DNA of 64,000 bases from Nyssa sinensis (lineage: Eukaryota > Streptophyta > Magnoliopsida > Cornales > Nyssaceae), in assembly GCA_008638375.1 (NCBI GenBank), contig CM018036.1:14370328-14434327 (forward strand), written 5' to 3'. Positions 49,078-59,142 of the stretch are shown here, in pieces (position 1 is the first letter of the stretch; every line of letters starts with the position of its first letter). The notes beneath the pieces are model-generated. The model did not search any database. It worked only from the letters and a program-made list of their open reading frames with translations, and was not told the DNA's origin. Made by a program: the position numbers and the translations under genes.

Positions 49078-49880
49078 TACAACTTTCTGCTAAAAAAGAC
49101 CCATTTTTGGGTTTTAACGGACCAAAATGTCAGGATATTGACCTAACGACTTCGAAACGTCATCACACACCTCAAAAATAAAAAAATAGAGTTGCATGAA
49201 CTTACGACACTTGGTTCTGAACACCGGTTTGAAACTTCTGCAACTTTCTACTCCAAAAGGGTCCATTTTGACGTTTTGACAGACTAAAATACTCGGATAT
49301 CAGCCTAATAGTCTCAAAACCCCATCACACACCTCAAAAATGACAAAATAGACTTGCACAAACTTATGGCACTCGGTTCGGATCACCGGTTTGAAACTTA
49401 TGCAACTTTTCGCTCTAAAAAGACTCATTTTGGGGTTTTGACAGATCAAAATACCGGATATGGGCCCTAACGGCCTCAAAACCTCATCACACACCTCAAA
49501 AATGACAAATTAGACTTGTACGAACTTACCGCATTCGGTTCGAATCGCTAGTTTGAAACTTATGCAACTTTCTACTCCAAAAGGCCCATTTTGAGATTTT
49601 TATAGACAAAAATGCCAGATATTTGCCTAATGACCCTGAAACCCCATCACACACCTCATAAATGATAAAATAGACTTGCACAAACTTACGACACTATTCA
49701 GATCACCGGTTTGAAACTTATGTAACGGTTTGCTCGAAAAAGACCCATTTTGGAGTTTTAACGGACGCAAACACCGAATATTAGCCTATCTAAAAACCCA
49801 TCACACACCTTATAAATGAAAAAATAGACTTGCACGAACTTACGATACTCAGTTCGGATTATTGGTTTGCAACTTATGCT
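49078..49880 (+). repeat. 160-bp tandem repeat array 3 (duplicate of the end of array 2)
   Basis: Five units match the last five units of array 2 one for one. Array 3 starts mid-unit at ACAACTTTCTGC, right after TTCAAATGTT, which marks the duplication breakpoint. Confidence 0.9.
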
Positions 49881-49992
49881 ATTTTCTGCCGTTCTTGCTA
49901 TTTATGCATGCAAAATTTTGTTATCACAATATATTTATGTTCATATATATTTAATAAGTGTTCTAATATATATCATTTGATCTTTATTTCAG

Positions 49993-50829
49993 ATTTATCG
50001 GGATTATTACGCCCCCGTCTTTCAGTTGTGCATCGGGACTTATTTTTCTCCTTTGTTTTTTTTCTTTTCCTAGGCATCTATAGTTAAATTTTCTAAGACA
50101 ATTTTTTATTTTTGTGTTTATTGAGAAATTATACTTTTACGATTAGAGGTAATTATATATATATATATGTGAATGTATTTATCTTTTAATATATTCATTT
50201 CATAATGTATGAAATTGTTTCATATCGGGATAATTAATATATGTGTTAAACAAGATTGATACATGTTTTAAAGAGGGAGTAAAACACACAAAATAGGGAA
50301 AATTAGGTGTAAAATAGGGCCCCAAAAAAAAACTTTTAGTGATGCACAAAAGGCGTCGCTAAAAGTGCCACATATGATATTTAGCGACGAATAATTGGCG
50401 TTGCTAATAATGGATCATTAGCGACGATTCATGGTCATCGCTAATAATGAATTATTAGCGACGCCCATTGTTCGTTGCTAATACATATATGTGGGACTTT
50501 TTAACGATTCCTTCTATGCGTCAATAAAATTATATTATTAACGACGTCCATATCATGTGTTGCTAATATTTTATTATTCACGATGCCCAATGATTTTGTT
50601 GTACTATTAACAACGCTTCATTTTATTGTTACCGACGCTCATTGTGCATCGTTAATAGTCGCTATTAGTGACATCTTATTTATGTCATGTCACTAAAAGT
50701 GTTAGCAACATTATTATTAGCGACGCCATGGCGACACACAAATGTGTGTTGTTAATACTATTTAGCGACGGGCAGAGAGACTATTAGTGATGCACACGTG
50801 CATCGCTAATAGTTCCATTTCTTGTAGTG
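49993..50829 (+). repeat. Duplicated last exon, subterminal palindromes and intact 3' CACTA TIR
   Basis: An acceptor TTTATTTCAG at 49983-49992 precedes the exon copy. GCGACG palindromes occupy about 50330-50810. The end CCATTTCTTGTAGTG (50815-50829) is the complement of CACTACAAGAAATGG, a canonical CACTA-superfamily terminus. GTT follows at 50830-50832. Confidence 0.85.
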
Positions 50830-51327
50830 GTTGGTGGTTGTGGTTTTTAATGAATAGGCAATGCTAGAGGTCACAAAAGGGTTAGATTTTGCAAGTGATA
50901 ACCCATACTCGAATGCTTGTACTTATTAAGTGAAAGTATTGGTTGGGAATTCATTTTTCTGTAGTGTGTGCCTTGAGTTGAATTTTTTTGGGAAATATTT
51001 TCGTTGCACCTCAAGCACCAGTGTGATCATGCCTCTATGTGGTGATGGACTAACATGTACGTTAAGTCTCACTAAAATAGGTGAATATATCTCACATGAC
51101 TTCTCAATATTAGATGATGATATTACCACATGGCTCCCAATACTTTATTTGCTTATTGCCCCTCTCTTTCAACTATTTTTCATTGATCTTGGGGGAATAT
51201 GTGAGCTGATGAATAAATCTTTCCTCCATCTAGTCTTGCGTGTTGTGTATGTTTTTTAAAAAAATTATTTAAAATTTATTCTTCTCTCTTTTTGAGATGC
51301 AAAGTTATTAATTAATTTTTGGTATTC
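50830..51327. other. Second copy of the CACTA right flank
   Basis: This copies 48387-49077 with a 170-bp deletion. It contains the second copy of the unknown ORF (50930-51259). The homology ends at TTCAAATGTT, and sequence beyond 51327 is unique. Confidence 0.6.
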
Positions 51328-52665
51328 AAATGTTGTTAACATATACTTTTTAAGATTTTATCAATTTTAATTTTTAAAAACTTTTCTCTGTAGAAATATT
51401 TGTTACAGGTATTGTCAATAATATTTTATAATCAAGGTATGCATTTAGAAAAAAAAAAAATCTACTTTTTTAAAATCTAATTTGGTATCTCAATTGGACA
51501 ATTGATGTAGACATACAACTCCTTTATCTTCAACATGACAACATAAGAACAATGAATTTCTTTTTATAAAATAGTTATAATCAGTAAAATTATTTAAAAC
51601 AAATAACACATAATTTAATTCTTTTATAATTCTTTTTTGGTTACAAACAAATTAAATACAAGTGTTTTTTTTTTACTAAAACCTTATTTTTAAATTTTTT
51701 AAATTATAAAAATTCATTTATTTATGAATTTTTTAAAATTTTCTTAAACTTCGTTGCTATATTAGTTTTCTAGTACTAGTAATATTAGGATATATACAAG
51801 ATGTTTTAGGTTTTTAATTTTTGTTTTGTTTGTTTTGTTTTATTTTGTTTTTTGGTGTTAGATATAATTAGTAAAAATTATTATTTTTTTATTTTATGGG
51901 ACTTTTTTTAATAAAATTTAGACTTTATGTACCTTATATTTTTACTTTTAATTGAATTATATTATATTGCAAATATATACAAAATTTTCAGTTTTTCTTT
52001 ATAAGTAGAATTTAAAATGTTTGTTTTATTCATTTTATGTTTCAGCCGGTCTTGAGTCGTAGTCACGGGGCCCCCAATCACATGGCCCATTTACTTAGTC
52101 ACGCGGGCGCTTTGGTCGATGATTAGCATTGCAGTTGGCGGCTGGCTGACTGGTGAACCCAGTCATGGCATTTCCGCGTTAACGATGTTAATTATTGGAT
52201 GTCATATTGGACGAGTCTTCAAAATATTTATAAAGAATTCCAACTGTGTGAAATGCTTTAATACTTTTAAACAAAAAAACAAAGACTTCTGTACATAGAC
52301 TTCTCAAGTCTTTGCAACTGGGTCAAAAGGAGCAATCAATTTTTGAGTTTGCATCTGGTGCAGAAGCTCCATCGTATACACCTTTGAAATTTGCCAATCA
52401 ATTTTTGAGATCCTCTTTTTTTTTTTTTTTTAAAGTTTAACATCAATGATATTAAATTCTTACCAACTTTTTCGCCATACTCAACTTATTTTTAACCATG
52501 TGATTGTTCATTTCGTTGTGGTGGCTACCGCAGCATATTCAGGCTTTGTTCATATAGTTGTCATATCTTACACATATTATTATAGCATTTATATTCCTAT
52601 TATCTTTAGTATTTTGGGCCAATATTCTTGTTTCACTTCTCATAACTCCCTGGAGAGAAACACAA
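51328..52665 (+). other. AT-rich upstream region of the DUF247 gene
   Basis: No gene is supported. 51400-52030 is A/T-rich with poly-T runs. From about 52035 the composition becomes balanced. A TATA-like ATTTATAAAG lies near 52226, followed by CTCAAGTCTTTGCAACTG near 52303. A pyrimidine tract (about 52410-52430) precedes possible acceptors CCGCAG near 52533, TTCAG near 52541 and ATATAG at 52552-52557. The frame of the DUF247 gene is open from 52558 but lacks an ATG until 52666. Confidence 0.45.
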
Positions 52666-54249
52666 ATGGTACTTCCAGGAGTAATTTACTGGAAGAGAAG
52701 AGTAGCAGTTGCTTTTAGGAAGTCATCAAGCCAACGAAGAGGAAAGCTGTTAACACAGATCAGGAAAGATTCGATCAAGTCCGAAACAATTGAGGAAAGT
52801 GATCACAGCAATCGTCCAAGAGAAGTGGGAGATAAACTTGTCAATTCTACGGTTGAACCACTTGACCGAGTGGTATCAATTGATAAGCTCGTTCAAGTTC
52901 TCGGAAGCTATGTCGTCAATCAAAAAGTTCCTGAAAAACAAAATCCAGCAGAGAATGAACATGTTGAGTCTCCGGATTTCGTGATTGGAATTCGTAAGGG
53001 GCTTGATGAAGTTCTTCATCAACAAGGCGGCCATTCCATCTTTGAGGTTCCAAGCAGCCTACAAAAGCTGGAACCAGATGCATTTATTCCCCATGTTGTT
53101 TCAATAGGCCCTTATCATCGAAATGAAAAGCGTCTCCAAGGAATGGAAAAGCACAAGTGGCGGGTTCTTGGACATGTCCTTCGGAGAACCAAATATCCAA
53201 TTGAATTCTACAGGGACGCCATTCTTCCCCTAGAAATGGATACACGAAACTGCTATGACAAGCTCTTCAAAAAATTTAGAAGCTCAGAATTTGTGGAAAT
53301 GATGTTGCTGGATGCTTGTTTCATACTGGAGTTGCTCAATGTGGCTGCCAATGGGATCAAGCATTGTGGGTACAAGTTGGACGACCCTTTGTTTACCACG
53401 CGGGGAATCTCCCCATTTATACAACGAGACTTGCTGATGCTTGAAAACCAGCTACCCCTTTTTGTACTCAACCGATTGTTTCCTCTCACCTGGGGCCAGA
53501 GCATCATGGACATGGATGTCTCGGTTGATCAACTTGCCCTTAAATTCTTTGACTCCGTCCTTCCCGGGATCTCTAAAAATTTACCAAAGTTTAAGAGAAA
53601 TGAACGACCTCGACTTCATCTTCTTGACATTGTTCGCCAGGCCTTGCGTCCACCCTCCAGGTGGGTGCCATCCGAATACAAACAGCCATTCCAAACAGCA
53701 ATGCACTCTGTTACAAGTCTACGGGGTACTAGTGTTGTGTTCAAGAAAAAGTATTCAACAAAATTCACAGATATCGAGTTCAGTAAAGGTGTTCTCTACA
53801 TTCCTCCACTTGTAATCCATGATTCTACTAAATCCATCTTCCTCAACCTCATGGTGTTTGAACAATACTACCCACGATGCAGCAACGATGTCACCTCCTA
53901 TGTAAGTTTCATGGACGGGCTCATCAACTCAGCCAAAGATGTGGAGTATTTGTATGATAAAGGAATTATAGACCATGGTTTGGGAAGCAATGAAGACGTG
54001 GCTAATCTCTTCAACAATCTCCGGAAGGATATAGTTTTTGATACCAATGATTCCTATCTTGCCAAGGTATCCCACGATCTGAATGAGCATTTTAATAAAA
54101 AATGGCATAGTCGACTTGCAGTGTTGAAACATGAATACCTTAAAGACCCATGGAAAGTCATTTCTCTTGGAGCAGCCAGTTTTCTTATTTTTCTTACACT
54201 AGCACAGACAACCTACACTATATTAGGTTATCATCATCCTCTCTCTTAA
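52666..54249 (+). CDS. DUF247 (UPF0481) family membrane protein, apparently intact
   Basis: The first in-frame ATG at 52666 gives 527 residues in a single exon, ending at a TAA. A charged N-terminal region (1-120) is followed by the DUF247 domain (about 123-505) with its hallmark blocks IFEVPSSL (125-132), PHVVSIGPYH (142-151), LLDACFILEL (214-223) and RDLLMLENQLPLFVL (254-268). A single hydrophobic segment near the C-terminus (about 498-518) fits the family's usual C-terminal membrane anchor. The frame is open for 36 more codons upstream to a TAG at 52555; these would encode another hydrophobic helix (IIIAFIFLLSLVFW). With an ATATAG acceptor just before them, an upstream exon is possible. 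The biochemical role of DUF247 proteins is unknown; in grasses some are pollen-side self-incompatibility determinants. A broken relative lies at 10323-12590. Confidence 0.9.
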   Translation: MVLPGVIYWKRRVAVAFRKSSSQRRGKLLTQIRKDSIKSETIEESDHSNRPREVGDKLVNSTVEPLDRVVSIDKLVQVLGSYVVNQKVPEKQNPAENEHVESPDFVIGIRKGLDEVLHQQGGHSIFEVPSSLQKLEPDAFIPHVVSIGPYHRNEKRLQGMEKHKWRVLGHVLRRTKYPIEFYRDAILPLEMDTRNCYDKLFKKFRSSEFVEMMLLDACFILELLNVAANGIKHCGYKLDDPLFTTRGISPFIQRDLLMLENQLPLFVLNRLFPLTWGQSIMDMDVSVDQLALKFFDSVLPGISKNLPKFKRNERPRLHLLDIVRQALRPPSRWVPSEYKQPFQTAMHSVTSLRGTSVVFKKKYSTKFTDIEFSKGVLYIPPLVIHDSTKSIFLNLMVFEQYYPRCSNDVTSYVSFMDGLINSAKDVEYLYDKGIIDHGLGSNEDVANLFNNLRKDIVFDTNDSYLAKVSHDLNEHFNKKWHSRLAVLKHEYLKDPWKVISLGAASFLIFLTLAQTTYTILGYHHPLS

Positions 54250-54780
54250 GGCAGTCTTTGACCTTCCTCATATTTATTATGACCATTTGTTGTTTACATT
54301 GTATTATCTAAAACCCCAATAAATAATAAGTAATTTTTTTTACATTTTTTTGGTGTTATTAATCTTGATTTGTATATTTTTTGTGGAAGTTGGCCAATTA
54401 AACTGCTAATTGATTCAGGTAACATAAGGATATCTCATTTAGCCATTTAAATGTCCTTCCAGTTATTAAATAAAACAAGTTGATCATTCTTTGTTCATTA
54501 TATTCAATTGTCATTCAATTAATTACTAATTGGGACCCTACTACTTGTGTTGCATTTTTGAAAGTAATAGTTCCTGAGGTGTGACTTTTGAGTAACCAAA
54601 TCAGCATGTGGCCCAACAAGTGGCGAATTCTTTTTCTTTTAAAGAAGAAGAATTGAAGAAGGGATAACGTTGGTGAACTCTTGAGACAACTTATATAGAA
54701 AATGATCAATGCAGCACTAAGTAAGAAACTAAATGCATAACCCAGATCAATCCACTATGGATTTCTTTGAATTCTTTTTG
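54250..54780 (+). other. 3' region of the DUF247 gene and intergenic sequence
   Basis: An AATAAA polyadenylation-type signal is at 54319-54324, 70 bases after the stop. No other gene is seen before the LINE end near 54790. Confidence 0.55.
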
Positions 54781-54934
54781 GAAAAAAAACGGTGCTTAGT
54801 ATAAAAAGAAAAGAAAAACTATACAAGCCCAACAAAAAGAACCAAGCTGAACCAGGGCAGAGAACAACAGCCAAACAACTGGAAGGAAAAGGACTCTAAA
54901 AAGGATTATACAAGCAGCGAACCGATACTAGGGC

Positions 54935-55330
54935 CTATCTAAAGATCTCATTTGATAAACCAAGTTGTAGACTCAATTCCCAGTTGATATGTGTAGTGGC
55001 CACCTTCCTCCATGTGCTAGCAGCTGATATTATAGTTTCATGGATTCTAGCTTGCAAATTTTCCACTATGGAACTCTTGTTCCTCATCACTCTTTTGTTC
55101 CATTCTATCCAAATTGTGTCGGTAGTTGCTGATAGAGAGAGTTTAAGAATAGAGGTCTTGAAAGATTTGTTTTTTAAATTGGCAATAGCCCAACCGAGCT
55201 CAAAGTACCAATCTCCCACTTGTCTGTTTATTCCACAAACAAGGAGAATTTCCTTCCATAGAGTCTCAGATATTTCGTACTTGAAGAATAGGTGTAAGAT
55301 GGATTCCCCCTGCACAGACACATTGGACAT
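54935..55330 (-). pseudogene. LINE C-terminal RVT zinc-binding domain
   Basis: The minus-strand ORF of 131 codons includes ESILHLFFKYEISETLWKEI, which keeps the 'HLFF.C…W' layout of the plant RVT zinc-binding domain with a Tyr in place of the usual Cys. It continues through IWIEWNKRVMRNKS and IHETIISAASTW, a segment common at the end of plant LINE ORF2 proteins. It is the longest clean piece of this LINE. Confidence 0.82.
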
Positions 55331-56149
55331 GTATCATTACCTGTTATGCCCCACTGTTTGAGTTTATCATTAGTATTCAATCCATTTTTGCAAATGAGCT
55401 ATTGGATGGGAGCACACTTGGGAATGTAACCTTTAAACCAGACAATCTTGCACCATGGCACATCATTCACCTTGTCTCTAAAGTGGTTCCGAGAAGACTG
55501 GGATGAGAACTTTCCTGACTTGGAGAGGGTCTAACTAAAGGTATCTTACATTTGTGAAATCTTGGAGAAAATTAGAGGGAGTGGCTTCTTTGTCGTGGTG
55601 CATGGCTAGAGATAGGCACGTGAGCCATCTCCAAATATCATGTCTAATTATGGTAGATACTTCTACATTCATAGCTTATATTTGGTATGTAAGAATAGAA
55701 TGATCATTTCATAGAATGAAATAAGAAATGAAATATAAATGACATGAAATAAAATAAAGATTACTCATCTAGATCAAATGAGTACTTCGAATTGTTTTTA
55801 ATGAAATGTGCATTCCATGAAATAGACATATCTAATGATACTATATAAAAATAAGAAATGAAAATATTAGAACAAACATTCTTAAAATACAAATTTTATT
55901 GTAACAAACATGACAATAGAAGTGAAGCAATTAGAGATCATTTATTGGCCAAAGGTCATTGTAAAATAGCCCAAAGGATGCCAGTTGTCTTGCCACAAAA
56001 AGGACCCTTCACCATTTCCCATAAAATGCTTAATTAAACATCTAACCTTTGGTCAAAGATTCAATATTTTCCTCCAAATCCAGCTGCTCGCTGTGGTGAT
56101 TAAGATGTCCTATAAGTTGTTAGATTTGATATAGCAAATGTGGCATCAT

Positions 56150-57300
56150 CTCACCAAAGAGAATCCTTTTTGTTGCATAAATCCCATAGATGCTTGGACA
56201 TCAAAGCATTATTCCAAGCTTCAATTCTGCGAAGGCCAAGACCTCATTTTTCCTTGGCTTTCCACACTGAGTTCCAAGCAACTTCAGATCCTGGAAGCTT
56301 TAGAATAGGACCCGACTATAGAAAAGCTCTCAAAATTTGCTCAATTGTCTCGATAACTTTCTTAGGCATAATAAGGACACTATTCCAGTAGGTATGTATA
56401 CTTGATAGTACAACAACAACTAACTGGAATCTACCTGCATAAGAGAGTAACCTAGTTGTCACGAGCTGTGATTTTCTCAATGAGTTCCTTGCAGTCCGCT
56501 ATTCTGAGTCTTGTAGCAATTAGGGGCACTTCCAGGAATTTTATTGGTAATGACCCAATATGCATCCCCAAAATACTACTCAAAACTTGTTTCTCTGTTT
56601 CTGAAATACCAGCAGTGAACATGGCACCTTTCTACAAATTTGGTTGAAGGCTCAACCAGGATTTGAATTCATTTAGCACATCTTTAAAGAGCTTAATGCT
56701 ATATTTGTCTGCAACAACTAGAAGGAACAGGTCGTCAGCAAAAATTAAGTGGGATAATTTGAGTTTTTCACATTTAGGGTGGAAACAGAAATTGCTTTCT
56801 TCAATTCTCTTTGAAGAAGTTTTGTAAAGAATTCTATGACTAGAATGAAGAAATGTGGGGATAATGGATCCCCTTATCTTAGGCGTCTTCCCCCTTTGAG
56901 ATATCCTTCTAAGCTGCCATTTAATTTGATGGAGAATTGTGTCCTAGTTATGCATGACTTTATCCATTGAATACTGTTTTGGGAAAACCAAGACTTGGAG
57001 AACATCCAAAATGAATTCCCAAGTCACAGTGTCAGGATAATATTATCCAAGATGGACATTCCTGCAACAAAAGTAGCCTGGTTAGTGCTTATGAGATTAG
57101 GGAAGAGGGGCTTTAACCTATTAGTAATGGCTTTTGCTATGCACTTGTACAAAGTAGTGCAACATGAAATTGGCCTATACTCTTTCATGGTGGTGGGATT
57201 ATTGGTCTTAGGAATAAGCGTAATAACAGTGGCATTCCATTGTGGCATCATGGATTTGGATTTGAAAAAATAAGAGATTCCTGCAATCACGTATTCTCCT
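56150..57300 (-). pseudogene. LINE reverse transcriptase region
   Basis: The minus strand reads NATVITLIPKTNNP, KEYRPISCCTTLYKCIAKAI, RLKPLFPNLISTNQATFVAG (57290-57024). GDPLSPHFFILVIEFFTKLL follows, where the usual Gln before GDPLSP is a stop. An intact catalytic LIFADDLFLLV lies near 56742-56715. Later sequence to about 56150 matches the RT thumb and zinc-finger-proximal region with frame changes. Confidence 0.87.
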
Positions 57301-57949
57301 ATTTGCTCCCAATTTTTTTGAAAAAAAGTTGCATTAAATCCATCTGGACCAAGGCCTTCTCCCCATTTATCTCAAACATAGGCTTTTAGATCTTTTCAAT
57401 AGTAATAGGTCTAACCAACATGTGCTTCTGATCTAGGGTAATTTTTGTTGTTAGCCATTGGTTGAGCTTGGAAATGTCTCTAATGCAATCACCTTTGGAT
57501 CTTGGAAGAAATCTACTACTTCTTTGGTCCCAACTTTTGGATCCTCCAGTCTTTGCCCATATCTATTTGTAATGCAAAGTATCTTATTGTGAGCTCATTT
57601 TCCATTAGCTTTGTGGTAAAAGTTGGAAGTGTTCTTGTCCCCATGTTGAAGTCATCTGGTCCTTGATTTCTGCCTGTAATAAGATTCTTCTCTTTGACTC
57701 AGATCAACGGGACTATTTTGGCTTCATGCTCCGCTGATAGGAGATTTGAATTTGAAGAGTCTTGGTACAAATGCTTTTAAAAAGAATAAAGGTAGGCTCT
57801 GGCTTCTTCAGTTTTCTTAGATATGTTGCTAAAAAAATTGACATTGAATCTTTTAATAACTAGCTTCATCTGGGAGAGTTTTGAACTAAGATGAGTCATT
57901 GGTTACCCTCTTGAGTGTTGTTCCGCGTGGATTGAAGCAAAGAGCGAAA

Positions 57950-58691
57950 CTTTCTATGGTCAAACCAATGATTGCAGAACTTGAATCAGGGTTTTTTCTT
58001 GACTATCTGGTTATCAAGAATACAAATCATAGGGCTGTGGTATGAAATCGTAGGATCGTGAAATAAACCTTTTGAGTTGGGGTGGGACGGGAGCTAAGCA
58101 CCACTAACCATAATCTTGTCAAGTTTGTAATGGACATTTCCATCTCTCTCTTTTGTTGCTCCAGGTCAACCAATACCCTTTAGCATTGAGATCTTCAACT
58201 TCAATGTTTTGAAGACAATTGTTAAAATTTGCAACTGTTTTATAATCAAGCTCACTGCCTCCACTCCTTTCAGCTTTGGATACCACATTGAAATCTCCCA
58301 TAAGGAGCCAAGGAGAATTTGAAGTCCAACTTGTTATATTGGTAAGGTCCCTCCAAAGATCCTTCCAAAAAATAGGATCACTGGATCCATAGATAAAATT
58401 AATATATAAATGAAAGTTTGAGATGTGATGTGAATCACATCAAGTTTAATTGTGTCTGAGTCCCAGCCTAGCAGGATTCTACTCACACGAGTCACACCTA
58501 TAGGGGTTGTTGTGAGTATAGGACCATTTGGGAAGACTTCTCTTTAGGGTGGACTCAATATTTGCATATCTAACTCTAGTCTCACATATGCCAAACATGG
58601 AGATTTTATTGGATCTAATATAATTCCTAATTTCTTTTCGTTTAAGGGGGTCATTGAGCCTCCTTATGTTCCAACATTCTAATTTAATCAT
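57950..58691 (-). pseudogene. LINE endonuclease (APE-like) region
   Basis: The minus strand from an ATG at 58691 reads KLECWNIRRLNDPLKRKEI and ISMFGICETRV, the N-terminal block of plant LINE endonucleases. In another frame MGDFNVVSKAERSGG at 58301 is the conserved GDFN block (Asp/Asn catalytic pair), followed by GYWLTWSNKRER. The two are separated by frame breaks near 58470. The enzyme nicks target DNA to prime reverse transcription. Confidence 0.85.
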
Positions 58692-58740
58692 GAAAAAATA
58701 GGGGGGTTAACTCCAACTATACAGGAGTCAATGGTGAATT

Positions 58741-59142
58741 GACATTCCCTATTACTTTTGTCATTTTTCTATCTTTATCTCCTTCACTGAGTGTAGAGAG
58801 GATGTTTGGCAGCTCATCTTCTGAAAAGTTTGTTAGGAGCTCGAAGGGGTTTTGGTTTGCTTTGACTTATTTGAGAGATGAAGGTTTGGTATGCTTGGAT
58901 GATTCACCTTTGTCCATGTTAGAAGGATTGAGGCGGTTTACTAGAGTTCTTGGAATTGGTTCTTAGGTGGTGTAATGGTTTAGATCAGCAGAATTGTCTT
59001 GAAATAAAATTATTTTTTTCTTTAAACAAAATTATTGATCCCAAGCAAAACCTATAAAATATTGCTGGCCTAATTTTTTAAGCACGCTTACAAAGTCAAA
59101 TCCTAAACTGGGAAATTTCTAGTGAAACCTGTGTAAAGGAGT
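58741..59142. other. Junction between LINE and CACTA copy B
   Basis: No convincing gene is seen. The ORF at 58739-58966 on the + strand lies opposite what may be the tail of LINE ORF1 and has no recognisable domain. Sequence from 58980 to 59140 is AT-rich and unassigned. Confidence 0.35.

Larger units (their letters stand above)
46655..51327 (+). repeat. Tandem duplication of the CACTA 3' end plus flank (about 2.4 + 2.25 kb)
   Basis: Unit 1 (about 46655-49077) and unit 2 (49078-51327) align in order: array units, splice acceptor and exon, UTR, subterminal palindromes, TIR, flank with a small ORF, and a closing segment GAGATGCAAAGTTATTAATT…TTCAAATGTT. Individual array units pair one to one, such as the unit with GGCCCTAACGGCCTCAAAAC. 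Unit 2 lacks about 170 bp of the flank (48835-49000). The copies differ by roughly 10 percent by eye, so the event is not recent. Confidence 0.88.
54790..58740 (-). mobile_element. L1-type LINE, decayed, ORF2 order intact
   Basis: Read on the minus strand: an endonuclease start at 58691, a second endonuclease block at 58301, RT at 57290-56150, a zinc-binding RVT C-terminal domain at 55330-54935, and an A-rich end with CTTTTTATACTAAGCACC near 54795-54812, as in other plant LINEs. ORF1 is absent or limited to an unrecognisable stretch up to about 58970. No target duplication could be fixed. Numerous stops and shifts show it is inactive. Confidence 0.85.

Noticed and set aside
52558..52665. A DUF247 start at 52558
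   Set aside because: The codon there is TTG directly after an in-frame TAG, and plant nuclear genes normally start at ATG. The first in-frame ATG is at 52666, so that was used and the upstream stretch is reported only as a possible spliced extension.
58739..58966. 75-codon + strand ORF beside the LINE
   Set aside because: It has no domain, and the opposite strand reads plausibly as a LINE ORF1 tail. The + strand reading is likely chance.
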